From positions 1 to 64,000 of the forward strand of contig CAUYUJ010022528.1 of NCBI GenBank assembly GCA_963575745.1: a DNA stretch of 64,000 nt, written 5' to 3'. The notes under the pieces were generated by a model. The model was not told the DNA's origin. It made no database searches and worked only from the letters and a program-made list of their open reading frames with translations. Every line of letters begins with the position of its first letter. Position 1 is the stretch's first letter. The stretch is from Prorocentrum cordatum (taxonomy: Eukaryota; Sar; Dinophyceae; Prorocentrales; Prorocentraceae). Below are positions 21,571 through 31,461 of this stretch, one piece after another. The position numbers were made by a program, and so were the translations under genes.

Positions 21571-23261
21571 CGAGTGCAGAACACACCCCTCTCCTTCGAG
21601 GCGCCACTAAAGCGGGCGCGTGCTGGCGCGATGAAAAAAAACATCCCTCCTGAGGCAGCGGAGCGAGCGGACTTCCCCCACCTTCCTCGTGGCCGTGTCC
21701 CTGACCCTGCCTCCCCATATGTGCTCTCTCGCCGCGCCCTCGGCGCTCCGCTCGACCGTCGCACAACGCATGGCGCATCTGCTGCGCGCCTACATCGGCC
21801 CACGGAAGTCCGACGCCAGAGCGCGCGGCGCCGGGGCGGCACTCGGGCGCGCAGTGCCCGCCGGTCCGCGTCGCTTCTTGCGCGCGTTGGACGACGGGCT
21901 GCTGCGCGCGGTCGGCCGCGCCCCCGGGCCAGACGAATCGCTCGCACGGCCACCTGGCGCCGCCGCGCGCGCAGGCGCGCGCCCCAGCCTGCGCGCGGGC
22001 GCCGCGCCGGAAGCAGCCGCGCCGGTGACCCAAGCACGCTCGCAATCCTTTGGGCAACTCCCCATTGCGCCAACTGGTCCACGAAGGCAGCGAGTTCTTC
22101 TTCATTAATCGGGACTTTGGGCTTCTCCCAGAATCCCCCGCCGGCATTGTGGTCAGACTTCCGGCCCAGCCCCGCATGCAAGAGCTCGCCCTCGACCACG
22201 ACGGACTTCCACTGGGACAACGACGGCCAAGCGACCTGACTCGAGCGGATGGCGGCGGAGACCATGTCGCCGGTGATGCGGTTCTCTGCCGTGGAGCATT
22301 TCCACAGGAGCGTGTTCTTGCAGGCGGCCGCGATCAGGTCGCCGCCGCCCCGCGCGGCCTCCGCGTCGTCAACTCCGGCGATCATGCGAGACTTCATGCC
22401 CGCATCAATTATCCCCACAAAGACATACTCGTCGACGCCCTGCGTGATCCGCGGCACAGGCGGGGTCGGCACGGTGGACGGGTGCTCATACTGCCACGCG
22501 CGCTCGTCGGCGTCGGGATAATAATACGGAATGCCGTTCCACACATTCTGCGACCACCCCGCCGGCAACTCGAGGCCGCCCTCGGCGCCCGCGACACCCT
22601 CGGCCTCCACGTCATCGGCGCCCTCATCCGCCGCGGCCCGCGCCGCCGCCTCGCGCTGCTCAGCCAACGTGCCGCGCCACGCGTTCTCTTCCAAGTACAT
22701 GGTGCGGCGCGGGTTCACGATGGACTCGCGGCCCTCCCAGATCGCAGCCAAGTGGCAAACTGCACGCTGGACGCGCCCCTCGTCGACGAACGAGTCCTTC
22801 ACCGCGGGGCGAGTGGCAACCGCGCCCGGAGCAGCCGCCGCGCCAGCGTCGGCTGCGTCGCCCGCTGGGCACGCGGGACCAGAGCCAGCCTTCTGGACTG
22901 CGAGCAGCAGCTGGGCAATGGCGAAGTCGTAGAGGAAGCGCTGCAGCTGGCGAAGCCGGGCGGCTTTGTCCTCATCCACGCACTGAAGACGGTCGGCCGC
23001 GCTCCAGTCCACGCTGTCCACCAGGCGATACAGAGCTGCACCTTCGGGCGCGAAGCGCGCCGCAGCGTCGGGGTTGCTCTCCACGAAATCCTTGGCCGCC
23101 CTCATGCCGTCAAGCACTTCCTTCCTCGGGGCAGGCAGCTTGTCCCTGCGCCACAATCCGTGCGCGTCGCGCTCCAACTCCCCATCTGCCTTCTTGACAA
23201 CCGCAGGGGGATCGAAACCGTCCGGGGGGTCCGCGTGCGGATTCTCCGGCATCAGCGGCAT
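21546..23261 (-). CDS. WW-domain protein of the 9.9 kb element
   Basis: The open frame of up to 571 codons starts MPLMPENPHADPPDGFDPP. A WW domain is visible at about residues 245-275: LPAGWSQNVWNGIPYYY, then a second Trp (AWQYEHP), giving the W-YYY-W-P spacing typical of this proline-binding fold. Before it lie an Ala-rich helical region and a long acidic helix. After it come DEYVFVGIIDAGMKSRMIAG and an intact-looking globular part up to about INEEELAAFVDQLAQWG. Beyond that (below about 22030) the frame becomes Arg/Pro-rich and probably leaves the coding frame (intron or frameshift). The frame is also open upstream of the ATG, apart from one TAG three codons before it. Function is unknown. 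Confidence 0.55.
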   Translation of the reverse strand: MPLMPENPHADPPDGFDPPAVVKKADGELERDAHGLWRRDKLPAPRKEVLDGMRAAKDFVESNPDAAARFAPEGAALYRLVDSVDWSAADRLQCVDEDKAARLRQLQRFLYDFAIAQLLLAVQKAGSGPACPAGDAADAGAAAAPGAVATRPAVKDSFVDEGRVQRAVCHLAAIWEGRESIVNPRRTMYLEENAWRGTLAEQREAAARAAADEGADDVEAEGVAGAEGGLELPAGWSQNVWNGIPYYYPDADERAWQYEHPSTVPTPPVPRITQGVDEYVFVGIIDAGMKSRMIAGVDDAEAARGGGDLIAAACKNTLLWKCSTAENRITGDMVSAAIRSSQVAWPSLSQWKSVVVEGELLHAGLGRKSDHNAGGGFWEKPKVPINEEELAAFVDQLAQWGVAQRIASVLGSPARLLPARRPRAGWGARLRARRRQVAVRAIRLARGRGRPRAAARRPTRARSDADRRALRARVPPRRRALWRRTSVGRCRRAADAPCVVRRSSGAPRARRESTYGEAGSGTRPRGRWGKSARSAASGGMFFFIAPARARFSGASKERGVFCTRSEHLIDW

Positions 23262-23264
23262 GGC

Positions 23265-24203
23265 GCACTACCGGTCCAGCAACGCCATGGAATGGTGTCC
23301 TTCGGCCTCGCAGAGGAGCTTGTGCACGTCATGGAAGTTCATGCGCCCAATGCGGTGCAATCCCATATGGTGCGAACTTCTTGCCGTTGGAGAACCTCAC
23401 CGGGCGCCGCCCTGCAATGCCCCCGCGGCCGATCCGCGTAGCCCCCGCGCGCGCGGCCGCGTGGGATAGGGGAGAGGGGGGGGTCAAAATGCGAAACGGC
23501 CGCTTGGACAGTGCACGAGGCGCCCGGCGCTTCCAGTCAGCGAACACGTCCTTCCCGTAGTTCTTCGACGCGTCGCAGTAGAGCTTCGGGGCCATGCCGT
23601 CGTCGAACAGGTCGCTGTACCCGGCCTGATTCTGGTGATTTGTCTGGGCGCCGCCCGAACCGAGAAGATTCACTTGCTCGCAGTGGCTCCCGAACTCCGC
23701 CTCTGCCCGGATGGCGGACCACCACCCGCGCCCGGACTTATTCGGGTCTGCTTGAGCCATCATCTCTTCGGGCCCCACGTTCGTGAAGATGATGGTAGTC
23801 GTGGTGGGGGGTCCGCAGGCACGCCGTCCGCCTGAGCACGCGGGTTGTGGATCAGCCTGCATGCCGCGTCGTTGACGTCCACTTCGAACTCCTCCCCATG
23901 CTGGAAGACAAAGTCCGTGTAATTGGACTTCCCCGTCTTCTTCCCGTGGTAGAAGAAGGGCCCGAAGTTGGTCACCCTCGCCCCCGACGACCTCGCGCCC
24001 GCCCTGATGCCGTTCGCGGCAAGGAAGCCGAGATTGTACAAGCCCATGAGCGCCACCGCCGGGTGCATCACGTAGGGGACGGCGACGCTGTACACGTAAG
24101 CCTTCGCATCCCCCAAAATGGAGCCGTCGTTCCATGCAGCCCGAAAGCTCCTCACGGCGGCCTCGAGGTGCCTGTTTATCACCTGTTTCTTGGCGGTCGA
24201 CAT
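23265..24203 (-). CDS. Unknown protein of the 9.9 kb element, frame-disrupted
   Basis: It starts MSTAKKQVINRHLEAAVRSF at an ATG at 24203, which follows a pyrimidine run ending CTCTAG. It continues with VTNFGPFFYHGKKTGKSNY and FQHGEEFEVDVNDAACRLI. Near 23812 a run of six G/C bases shifts the frame, after which TTTTIIFTNVGPEEMMAQAD and YCDASKNYGKDVFADWKR follow. A 128 bp segment with inverted-repeat ends (23400-23527) interrupts, then RFSNGKKFAPYG and, in another frame, MNFHDVHKLLCEAEG to a TAG at about 23268. The WW-domain frame begins only a few bases further on. Not a recognised family. It could be decayed, or intron- and indel-interrupted. Confidence 0.45.
23400..23527. mobile_element. Foldback segment inside the unknown element gene
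   Basis: CCGGGCGCCGCC at 23400 and the reversed right end CCGGGCGCCTCG are followed on both arms by TGCA and GCGGCCG in register, giving arms of about 40 bp at 65-70% identity. The direct repeats and the exact junction are not resolved. Confidence 0.45.
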
Positions 24204-24445
24204 GGCCCTAGAGCCGCAGAGACAGCGGAAATTCTGCTGACGAGCGCGGGGCGCGGAGTCGGTGGAGTCAGAACCTGCCAGCTGAGGGCCAGAAAGCAAC
24301 GGTGACGCAATTGCTCCCAGGTCGGCCAACCGATCCTCCTGGAAATCAAACAGCCGCTCTGGCGGGCCCCCCCCAGCCCTCCCCTCCTGCCACATCGGGG
24401 GAGCTTGCGAAACACCTCGACCGCACCCGAACCCAGGTGACCAGC

Positions 24446-25937
24446 CATGAGGCCCCTGGGCCCGACAAGAATTTCCCATCGTCGGATCCCCCGAGGCACT
24501 CTGGCACGGGCACTAGCGCGGCGCTGAGACAGCTCTGGCCCATGCGACATATGTTAGGCAAGTGTACTCGACAAAACAAAAAAAAACGGGCACCTCGCAT
24601 GCCCGGTCGCGAAGCAACACCCCCGCTGCGTGCGCAACAGAGTAAGAAGCCGACCCGCCGCTCAGGAGTCCTCGGAGTCCGACCAGCGGCGGACGTTGAG
24701 GAGGTGGGCAATGCGGTGCAGCAGGAAGAAGTACATCTCTGCGCCCGCGTGGCGAAGCGTGGCCTTGTGCCTGTTGATGAACCGCCAAGTCTCCTCCACA
24801 GCCTCAGTGTTGCTCGTGTTCACCACGGTCACTCCTGGCACGGCCTCATGCGAGGTCAAGGCCTGCCGCACAGCCTCGCGCCCGTCTCTGCGAAAGACGC
24901 CCGCGGCTACGAGCGCGGCGCCCTCCCGCACCCACGCGACTTGCCCCTCGGCATCTCGAAGTCGGACTGGGTGCGGGCCATTCAGCCGCAGCAGCGGGTC
25001 GAAGCGAGCCAAGAGCGCAGTCCGCTGCGCGTTAGTGTTCACGGAGAGCACCACGCGCGCGCCCCCTTGCTGCCACGCGGTCCAGACAGGGAGGGGATCC
25101 TCCTTCAATGCTGTGATGAGATGGCAGCGAACGTCCATGCGCTTGCCTCCCGTTGCCTGCAACGTCGCGTTTCTTGGCAAGTCAACGCCGCCATGCGGCC
25201 CCTGAGCCCGACAAGAATTTCCCATCGTCGGATCCCCCGAGGCACTCTGGCACGGGCACTAGCGCGGCGCTGAGGCAACTCGGGTCCATGCGACATATTG
25301 TAGGCAAGTGTACTCGACAAAACAAAAAAAGCGGGCACCTCGCATGCCCGGTCGCGAAGCAACACCCCCGCTGCGCGCGCAACAGAGTAAGAAGCCGACC
25401 CGCCGCCCAGGAGTCCTCGGAGTCCGACCAGCGGCGGACGTTGAGGAGGTGGGCAATGCGGTGCAGCAGGAAGAAGTACATCTCTGCGCCCGCGTGGCGA
25501 AGCGTGGCCTTGTGCCTGTTGATGAACCGCCAAGTCTCCTCCACAACCTCAGTGTTGCTCGTCTTCACCACGATCACTCCCGGCACGGCCTCATGCGAGG
25601 TCAAGGCCTGCCGCGCAGCCTCGCGCCCGTCCCTGCGAAAGACGCCCGCGGTTACGAGCGCGGCGCCCTTCCGCACCCACGCGGCCTGCCCCTCGGCATC
25701 TCGAAGTCGGACTGGGTGCGGGCCTTTCAGCCGCAGCAGCGGGCCGAAGCGAGCCAAGAGCGCAGTCCGCTGCGCGTTAGTGTTCACGGAGAGCACCACG
25801 CGTGCGTCCCCTTGCTGCCACGCGGTCCAGACAGGGAAGGGATCCTCCTTCAACGCTGTGATGAAATGGCAGCGAGCGTCCATGCGCTTGCCTCCCGTTG
25901 CCTGCAACGTCGCGGTCCTTGGCAAGTCAACGCCGCC
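24446..25937. repeat. 746 bp tandem duplication in the transposase 3' part
   Basis: Copy 1 (24446-25191) and copy 2 (25192-25937) are offset by exactly 746 bp and about 95% identical by eye. Copy 1 carries a TGA where copy 2 has TGG just after the SDSEDS coding segment, so the copies have begun to diverge. The duplicated part includes the block ending the transposase homology. Confidence 0.92.
24662..25191 (-). pseudogene. Second copy of the transposase 3' segment
   Basis: This is the tandem duplicate of the transposase end: VDLPRNATLQATGGKRMD through EETWRFINRHKATLRH to WSDSEDS and a TGA at 24662. It lacks the YDDGCH and HVxxFC blocks, so it cannot encode a functional enzyme alone. Its TGA may mark the original C-terminus of the protein. 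Confidence 0.6.
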
Positions 25938-26224
25938 GACCGTGATGCCTCTGCGGAGGCAGCCGTTCCTATCGAGGGAGGCTCCCAGAGCGGCGGCGTC
26001 TTGGGCTGAGAGTTGCACATCCCTGAGCATGTACTTGTAGAGGGCCGAGCAAGAGTCTGGGCACATATATTCCTGGCAAAAGAAACGCACGTGGCCACGC
26101 AAACGACTGCGAGGAATGAAGTGGCGGGGCATCCACCCTGGGTGTACCTGAAACGGCCGGGCCAGCCAGAAGTCTCGCATGTGGCAGCCGTCGTCGTAGA
26201 TGCTGATGGCGGCCACGTACGCGT
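25182..26224 (-). CDS. KDZ-like transposase, C-terminal part (5'-truncated)
   Basis: The frame enters from the CTAG-palindrome array (in-frame TAG at about 26225) and starts YVAAISIYDDGCHMRDF. Motifs in order: YDDGCH (residues 7-12), an RGHVRFFC block (40-47) with CPDSC, and SNTEVVEETWRFINRH followed by EMYFFLLHRIAHLLN (220-259). The D...H-x3-C...NTE-x2-E-x2-W order with a following hydrophobic helix resembles Kyakuja-Dileera-Zisupton (RNase H-fold) transposases. The Asp expected before the second block appears to be Pro (FIPRSRLRGHV), so the enzyme may be inactive. The N-terminal two thirds of a normal transposase are missing. The frame runs 75 residues past the homology because the stop seen in the duplicate is TGG here. 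Confidence 0.5.
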
Positions 26225-26600
26225 ACTAGAACGACCGGAGCGGGCGTACTAGTACGGCTACGTAGGCCTACTAGTACGACGGCGGAGTGCAGGGACGGTC
26301 GTACTAGTGCGGCTACGTAGGCCTACTAGTACGACTGCTGTGTGCGGGGCGGGGCGTACGAGTACGGCTACGTACGACTGCTAGTACGACTGCGGCGTGC
26401 ACGGCCGAGCGTGCGAGTACGGCTACGTACGGCTACTAGTACGACTGCGGCGTGCACGGCCGAGCGTACGAGTACGGCTACGTACGGCTACTAGTACGAT
26501 TGCGGCGTGCACGGCCGAGCGTACGAGTACAGCTACGTACGGCTACTAGTACGCCCCGCGGTCGTACTAGTAGGAGGAAGTAGGCCTACTAGTCTGACAA
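26222..26600. repeat. CTAG-palindrome satellite, subfamily 3 (right end of the 9.9 kb element)
   Basis: About six units of roughly 60 bp contain GTACGAGTACGGCTACGTAC, GGCTACTAGTACGA and CTGCGGCGTGCACGGCCGAG. GTACGTAC-type and CTAG palindromes dominate, as in the longer left array, though the spacer sequences differ. Confidence 0.9.
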
Positions 26601-26624
26601 CCGGGCTAAGCAAGCCTATTTTGG

Positions 26625-27827
26625 CCTGAGCACATAGTAGCTGCCCCAGAACTAATTGACAAGGGGGACATGCTAGGAGGACGCGCCGCGGAACGTCCCA
26701 AGGGACGCGCCAGGCGACGTGCCAGGGGACGTGCCATGGGGACGCACCGCGGGACGTGCCAAGGGGACGAGCTACGGAACGTGCCAATGGACGTGCCACG
26801 GGACGTGTCAGGGGACGCGCCGCGCGGCGTGCCAGGGGGACCGGTACGCGCCACGGAACGTGCCAGGGAACGTGCCAGGTTGCAATGCTGAATGTATCCA
26901 TCTTGCTGTACTGTGCCGAAGATGTGCTGTTGTGCGCCGTGCTGAATTGCGATGTGCCATGCTGCGATTGTGCTCATAGCGTTGTGGATCGAGTCCTCCT
27001 TTGCATCCGAGTCCTGACCGAACTGATCTAGATCTTAAGCTCGAGCTGCCTGAGCACATAGTAGCTGCCCCAGAGCTAATACGCGCCGCGGAACGTCCCA
27101 AGGGACGCGCCAGGCGACGTGCCAGGGGACGTGCCATGAGGACGCACCGCGGGACGTGCCAAGGGGGCACGCTACGGAACGTGCCAATGGACGTGCCACG
27201 GGACGTGCCAAGGGACGCGCCGCGCATTGTGCCAGGAGGACTCGCCACGGGACGCGCCACGGAACGTGCCAAGGAACGTGCCAGGTTGCAATTCTGAGTG
27301 TATCGATCTCGATGTACCGTGCCGAGGGCTGTGCTGTGCCTGGGCCACCTGGACACGTGAAAACAAGCGTTTCGCTCAAGACATTCTCGACTTATCCTCA
27401 TGCTAGACATCTGCATGGGCAATCTGGACACGTGCAAACAAGCGTCTTGCTCGAGACATCCTCAACAAATCCTCATGCTAGACATCTGCCTGGGCGACCT
27501 GGACGCGTGAAACCAAGCATCTCGCTTGAGACATCCTCAAGACCTGGGCACGTGAAAACAAGCATTTCACTTGAGAGATCCTCTGAATTCTGGTCCCCTG
27601 GAGAGGACAATCTAGAACACTAAACACGCGTTTCGCTCGAGACATCCTCGACAAGTTCTGAAAAACAAGCGTTTCGCTCGGGACATCCTCAAATGTTAAT
27701 TCACCGGCCCCCTTCGACCTCGTCATTTATCGCAAAAGAAATTCGCTGGCCCTCTTCGAACTGGGCTCCGGGGACAGGTTTACAAACTAAAAGAGAACCC
27801 TGGGCCTAAGCCCTTTCCGGGAATAAA
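26625..27827 (+). repeat. Composite repeat 4, right part
   Basis: The family A unit interrupted at 16728 resumes here with CCTGAGCACATAGTAGCTGC. A second A unit, family B units (27335-27700) and the end signature GAGAACCCTGGGCCTAAGCC with CTTTCCGGG follow. Confidence 0.9.
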
Positions 27828-28230
27828 CGACGACGACCGCCACCACCACCACGACGTCGACAACGGCAAAGACGGCGGCGGCGGCGGCGGCTGCAGCCGC
27901 AGCGGCTGCGGCCGCGGTGGCCGCGGCGGCGACATCGACGACGACGACAAAGACGACGGCGGCGGCTGCGGCGAACGCGGCGGCTGCGGCGGCGACGACA
28001 ACGGCAAAGTCGACGACGACGGCAAAGACCGCCGCGGCGGCGGCGTCGACGACGACGGCAAAGACGGCGGCGGCTGCGGCGTCCGCGGTGCAGGGTCGGC
28101 TCTGCGGGCGCGGCGCCTGCATCCCTCGACCGCGGCCTCCCCGGTCCGCTCCCTGCGGCCTCTCCGGGGTCCTTGGGGGGGGGGAACTGCGACGTCACGA
28201 GCGACAAACCACGTCCACATCCACGCCCTC
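27828..28230. repeat. GCC/GAC-rich imperfect triplet repeat
   Basis: GACGACGAC, GGCGGCGGC and ACGGCAAAG elements alternate. Ala/Thr/Lys-rich and Arg-rich frames are open on both strands. A real exon cannot be excluded, but the signal is triplet periodicity. Confidence 0.7.
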
Positions 28231-28236
28231 GCGAGG

Positions 28237-28472
28237 GGGGGGATGAATCCTCCTCATCCTACTCCTCCTCCCCCTCCTCCTCCTCCCTCCTCCTCCTCCT
28301 CCTCCTCCTCCTCCCCCCTCCTCCTCCTACTCCGCCTCCTCCTCCTCCTCCTCCTCCTCCTCCTCCTCCGCCTCCTCCTCCTCCTCCTCCTCCTCCTCCT
28401 CGCCTCCTCCTCCTCCCTCCTCCTCCTCCTCCGCCTCCTCCTCCTCCTCCTCCTCTGCCGCCTCCTCCTCCT
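28237..28472. repeat. (TCC)n microsatellite
   Basis: A CTC/TCC run with occasional CGC and CCC interruptions. Confidence 0.95.
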
Positions 28473-29605
28473 GATGGCTACGCGATCCCGTGGAGATGCG
28501 CTCCGCCCACGAAGAGGGAGCGAGCGGCCTCCCGACTGGCCGCGCCTGCGTGGCAAGAGCGCGGCGAGGGCGGAAAGGATATGGGGGCGAGGCCCAGCAG
28601 CAAGGGTCGCCTAGACCGCCTCGCCCAGGCAAGCGTTGTTGCTTGTCTTACAGGGCAGCTTTTAAACCATAGGATGCTTAAAAACATAGGAGTCTTGGAA
28701 CATGCTTAATATATGAATAAATGAATGCATAAACTCATCCTTTTATGTATTAATCAACCCTTTATTTCTAATTCATGGTCCGCACGCGGAGCATGTATTA
28801 AAAACGGCACTGCATGGGCCTCGACACTTGGCCGAAGGGTGAGAGAGGGGGGGGGTCCCAGGTGTGGGCCAGTGCTTGGTCGAATTGCTGATACAGTCGG
28901 ACCCCAGGCCAGAAGGACATCCCCCAAGAGCATGGGACCCTCCGTCGGCAAAACCAAGCAGAACATCCAAGGGTACCCTCCCCATGATGCACAAGAAGAT
29001 CCAGCAAGCACGAAGAACATCAGGGTACCATCCCCGAACCTACCTCGATCTGATACCTCGGTCCGACTGCACTGGAGGTGGCGGCCTTGAACACAGGCTG
29101 GGCACATGCCGAGCACATGAATGCACATCCAAACGCGTAAGTAGTCCTGCATGCACTAGCGCAGGGGCACTGCAATGAGTGCGCTGAGAAAGCATGTAAC
29201 GGCATCCTCTCATAGGCCACATCACTTCGGGGACAGCAAGCGAACACAACCACCTCGAGGACACGCCCTCGCGGATATCGCGCGCATGCCAGCAATCGCC
29301 AGAACACCGATACCAGCTCAGTAGTGGTTGTGGTTGATGTGGACGTCCAGGACGACCAAATCGACCACAACCACCACCAAAGTGCTCATGTCGAGGTCGG
29401 TGGGTTCTCCCCAAGAGTGGCCCTCCAGAAAAATCCGATCAGTTCCGGTTAGGGTTCTTATTGTGCCTGGAATCACGTCGCTCATGCTGGGGCACTCAGC
29501 CCCCATGAGTCGTCTTGGTAGCGGAAGCTGGCTGTCGCACGACACCGTCGGCGCCACCGCCTCTGCGAAGACGAGTACCCAGAGCGGTGACTCAGCGAAG
29601 CCCGT
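28473..29605. other. Unassigned mixed-composition region
   Basis: Several 60-130 codon frames exist on both strands but none shows a known domain. The minus frame around 29318-29557 (PGTIRTLTGTDRIFLEGHSW) is the most protein-like. An AT-richer stretch lies at 28660-28780. Confidence 0.35.
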
Positions 29606-29607
29606 CC

Positions 29608-30680
29608 TCCTCCTCCTCCTCCTCCTCCTCCTCCTCCTCCTCCTCCTCCTCCTCCTCCTCCTCCTCCTCCTCGTCCTCCTCGTCCTCCTCCTCCTCCTGT
29701 CGTCACCGTTGTCGTCGCCGCCGCCGCCACCGCCGCTCGCTGCCGCAACCGCCGTTTCAGGAGAAGGCGTCGTCGCCGCCGCAGCTCGTCACCGCCGCCG
29801 CCGCAGCTCGCCGCCGCCGCCGCCGCTTCAGGCGGAGGGCGGAGGCATCGTCGCAGACGTCGTCGTCGACGCCGCCGCTCGCCGCCGCCGCCGCTTGCCG
29901 CCGCTCCAGGCGGCGGCGTCGTCGCCGCCGTCGTCGCCGCCGCCGCCGCTCGCCGCCGCCGCCGCTCGCCGCCGCTTCGGGCAGAGGCGGCGGCCCTCGA
30001 GGCCCGAGCCTCGACTGGAGGGCCTCGGGCGGCGACCCCCAGGATCTCGGGGCTCGAGCCTCGAGGGCCTCGGGGATCGAGCCGCCGACCTCGAGGCCCT
30101 CGAGGCTTTCGAGAAGGTCAAAGGAGGAGGAGGAGGAGGAGGAGGAGGAGGAGGAGGAGGAGGAGGAGGAGGAGGGAGGAGGGAGGAGAGGGAGGGAGGA
30201 GGGAGGAGAGGGAGGGAGGGGGGAGGAGGAGGAGGAGGAGGAGGAGGAGGGGAGGAGGAGGCGGAGTAGGAGGAGGAGGCAGAGGAGAGGAGGCGGAGGA
30301 GGAGGAGGAGGAGGAGGAGGAGGAGGAGGAGGAGGAGGAGGAGGAGGAGGAGGAGGAGGGGGAGGGAGGAGGGAGGAGGGAGGAGGAGAGGAGGAGGAGG
30401 AGAGGAGGAGGAGGAGGAGGAGGCAGAGGAGGAGGAGGCAGAGGAGGAGGAGGAGGCAGAGGAGGAGGAGGAGGAGGAGGAGGAGGAGGAGGAGGAGGAG
30501 GAGGAGGAGGAGGAGGAGGAGGAGGAGGAGGGGGAGGGAGGAGGGAGGAGGAGGAGGAGGAGAGGAGGAGGAGGAGGCAGAGGAGGAGGAGGGAGGCAGA
30601 GGAGGAGGAGGAGGCAGAGGAGGAAGAGGCGGAGGAGGAGGAGGAGGAGGAGGAGGAGGAGGAGGAGGAGGAGGAGGGAG
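29608..30680. repeat. (CTC)n, GCC-rich and (GGA)n low-complexity block
   Basis: A CTC run (29608-29700), a CGCCGC-rich segment (29700-29990), 130 bp of more complex sequence with GCCTCGAGG phrases (29990-30118) and a large GGA array with GGGA and GGCAGA interruptions (30120-30680). Frames of up to 500 codons through it are artefacts. Confidence 0.95.
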
Positions 30681-30809
30681 GCTCTCCAGGGCGGCAGGGG
30701 CGCGGCCCTCCTGCCCGCGGCGGCTCCGCCCTGCCCTTCGGCATGCCGCCCGCGGGCGCCTCGCCCGCCCGGCCCCGCCGCGCGCCGGCTCCATCCGGCG
30801 GCCCCTCGC

Positions 30810-30940
30810 GCGGGGGCGGCGACGACGGCAACGACGGCGACGGCGACGACGGCAACGACAGCGACGGCGACGGCGACGGCAACGACAGCGACGACGACGG
30901 CGACGACAACGACGGCGACGACGACGACGGTGACGACGGC

Positions 30941-30971
<31 letters not shown>

Positions 30972-31235
30972 GCGGCGGCTGCGGCGACGGCTGCGGCGAC
31001 GACCACGACGGCGGCGGCGGCGATGGCCACGACGGCGGCAACGGCGACGGCGACGACGACAACGACGACGGCGACGACGGCAACGACAGCGACGGCGACG
31101 GCGACGGCAACGACAGCGACGACGACGGCGACGGCAACGACAGCGACGACGACGACGGCGACGACGGCGACGGCGGCGACGACGGCGGCTACCGCGGCGG
31201 CGGCGGCGATGACCACGACGGCGGCGACGACGCGC
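30810..31235. repeat. (GACGGC)n / GAC triplet array
   Basis: Six-base units GACGGC with GACAGC, GACGAC and AACGAC variants give Asp/Gly or Thr/Ala frames. Confidence 0.95.
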
Positions 31236-31461
31236 CGTCCTCGGAGGCAGGCTGCCCGCCCGCGAGGGTCGATTGCGCGGCGGCGACTGGAGCCGCGACA
31301 ACGCCGACGGAACACTTGAAGACCAGTCGCTCTTACTTGCTCGTGTGCCACTCTTTTTTACGAGACCTATGTTGCATCACAGCAGCAATTCGACCCCTGA
31401 CTTTCGTCCTGGGTTCGGTTTAGTGAAGTGATGAATTTCGTGGTCCTTACGTGGGAAAAAA

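Larger units (their letters stand above)
16722..26631 (-). mobile_element. 9.9 kb DNA transposon (KDZ/Zisupton-like) inserted in composite repeat 4
   Basis: The host repeat reads GCCTGAGC at 16722-16729 and again at 26624-26631, whereas intact copies (for example at about 27048) have it once followed directly by ACATAG. This is a target-site duplication of 6 to 8 bp. The inner ends are imperfect inverted repeats: the left end has GCTTGGTTTTCCCGG at 16738, and the right end reversed has GCTTGCTTAGCCCGG. Both ends are lined by CTAG-palindrome arrays (16762-19095 and 26222-26600). All recognisable ORFs between are on the minus strand, and the first of them resembles a KDZ transposase. From memory of the family, Zisupton elements make 8 bp duplications, which fits. 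The insert seems non-autonomous now because the transposase is 5'-truncated. Confidence 0.75.

Noticed and set aside
19900-24300. Endogenous virus as origin of the unknown ORFs in the 9.9 kb element
   Set aside because: No polymerase, capsid, helicase or other viral hallmark could be recognised; the transposase and target duplication explain the insert without it.
29515-31351. ORFs of more than 400 codons rich in Arg, Gly, Ser or Pro
   Set aside because: They follow CTC, GGA and GACGGC repeats in all frames and both strands.
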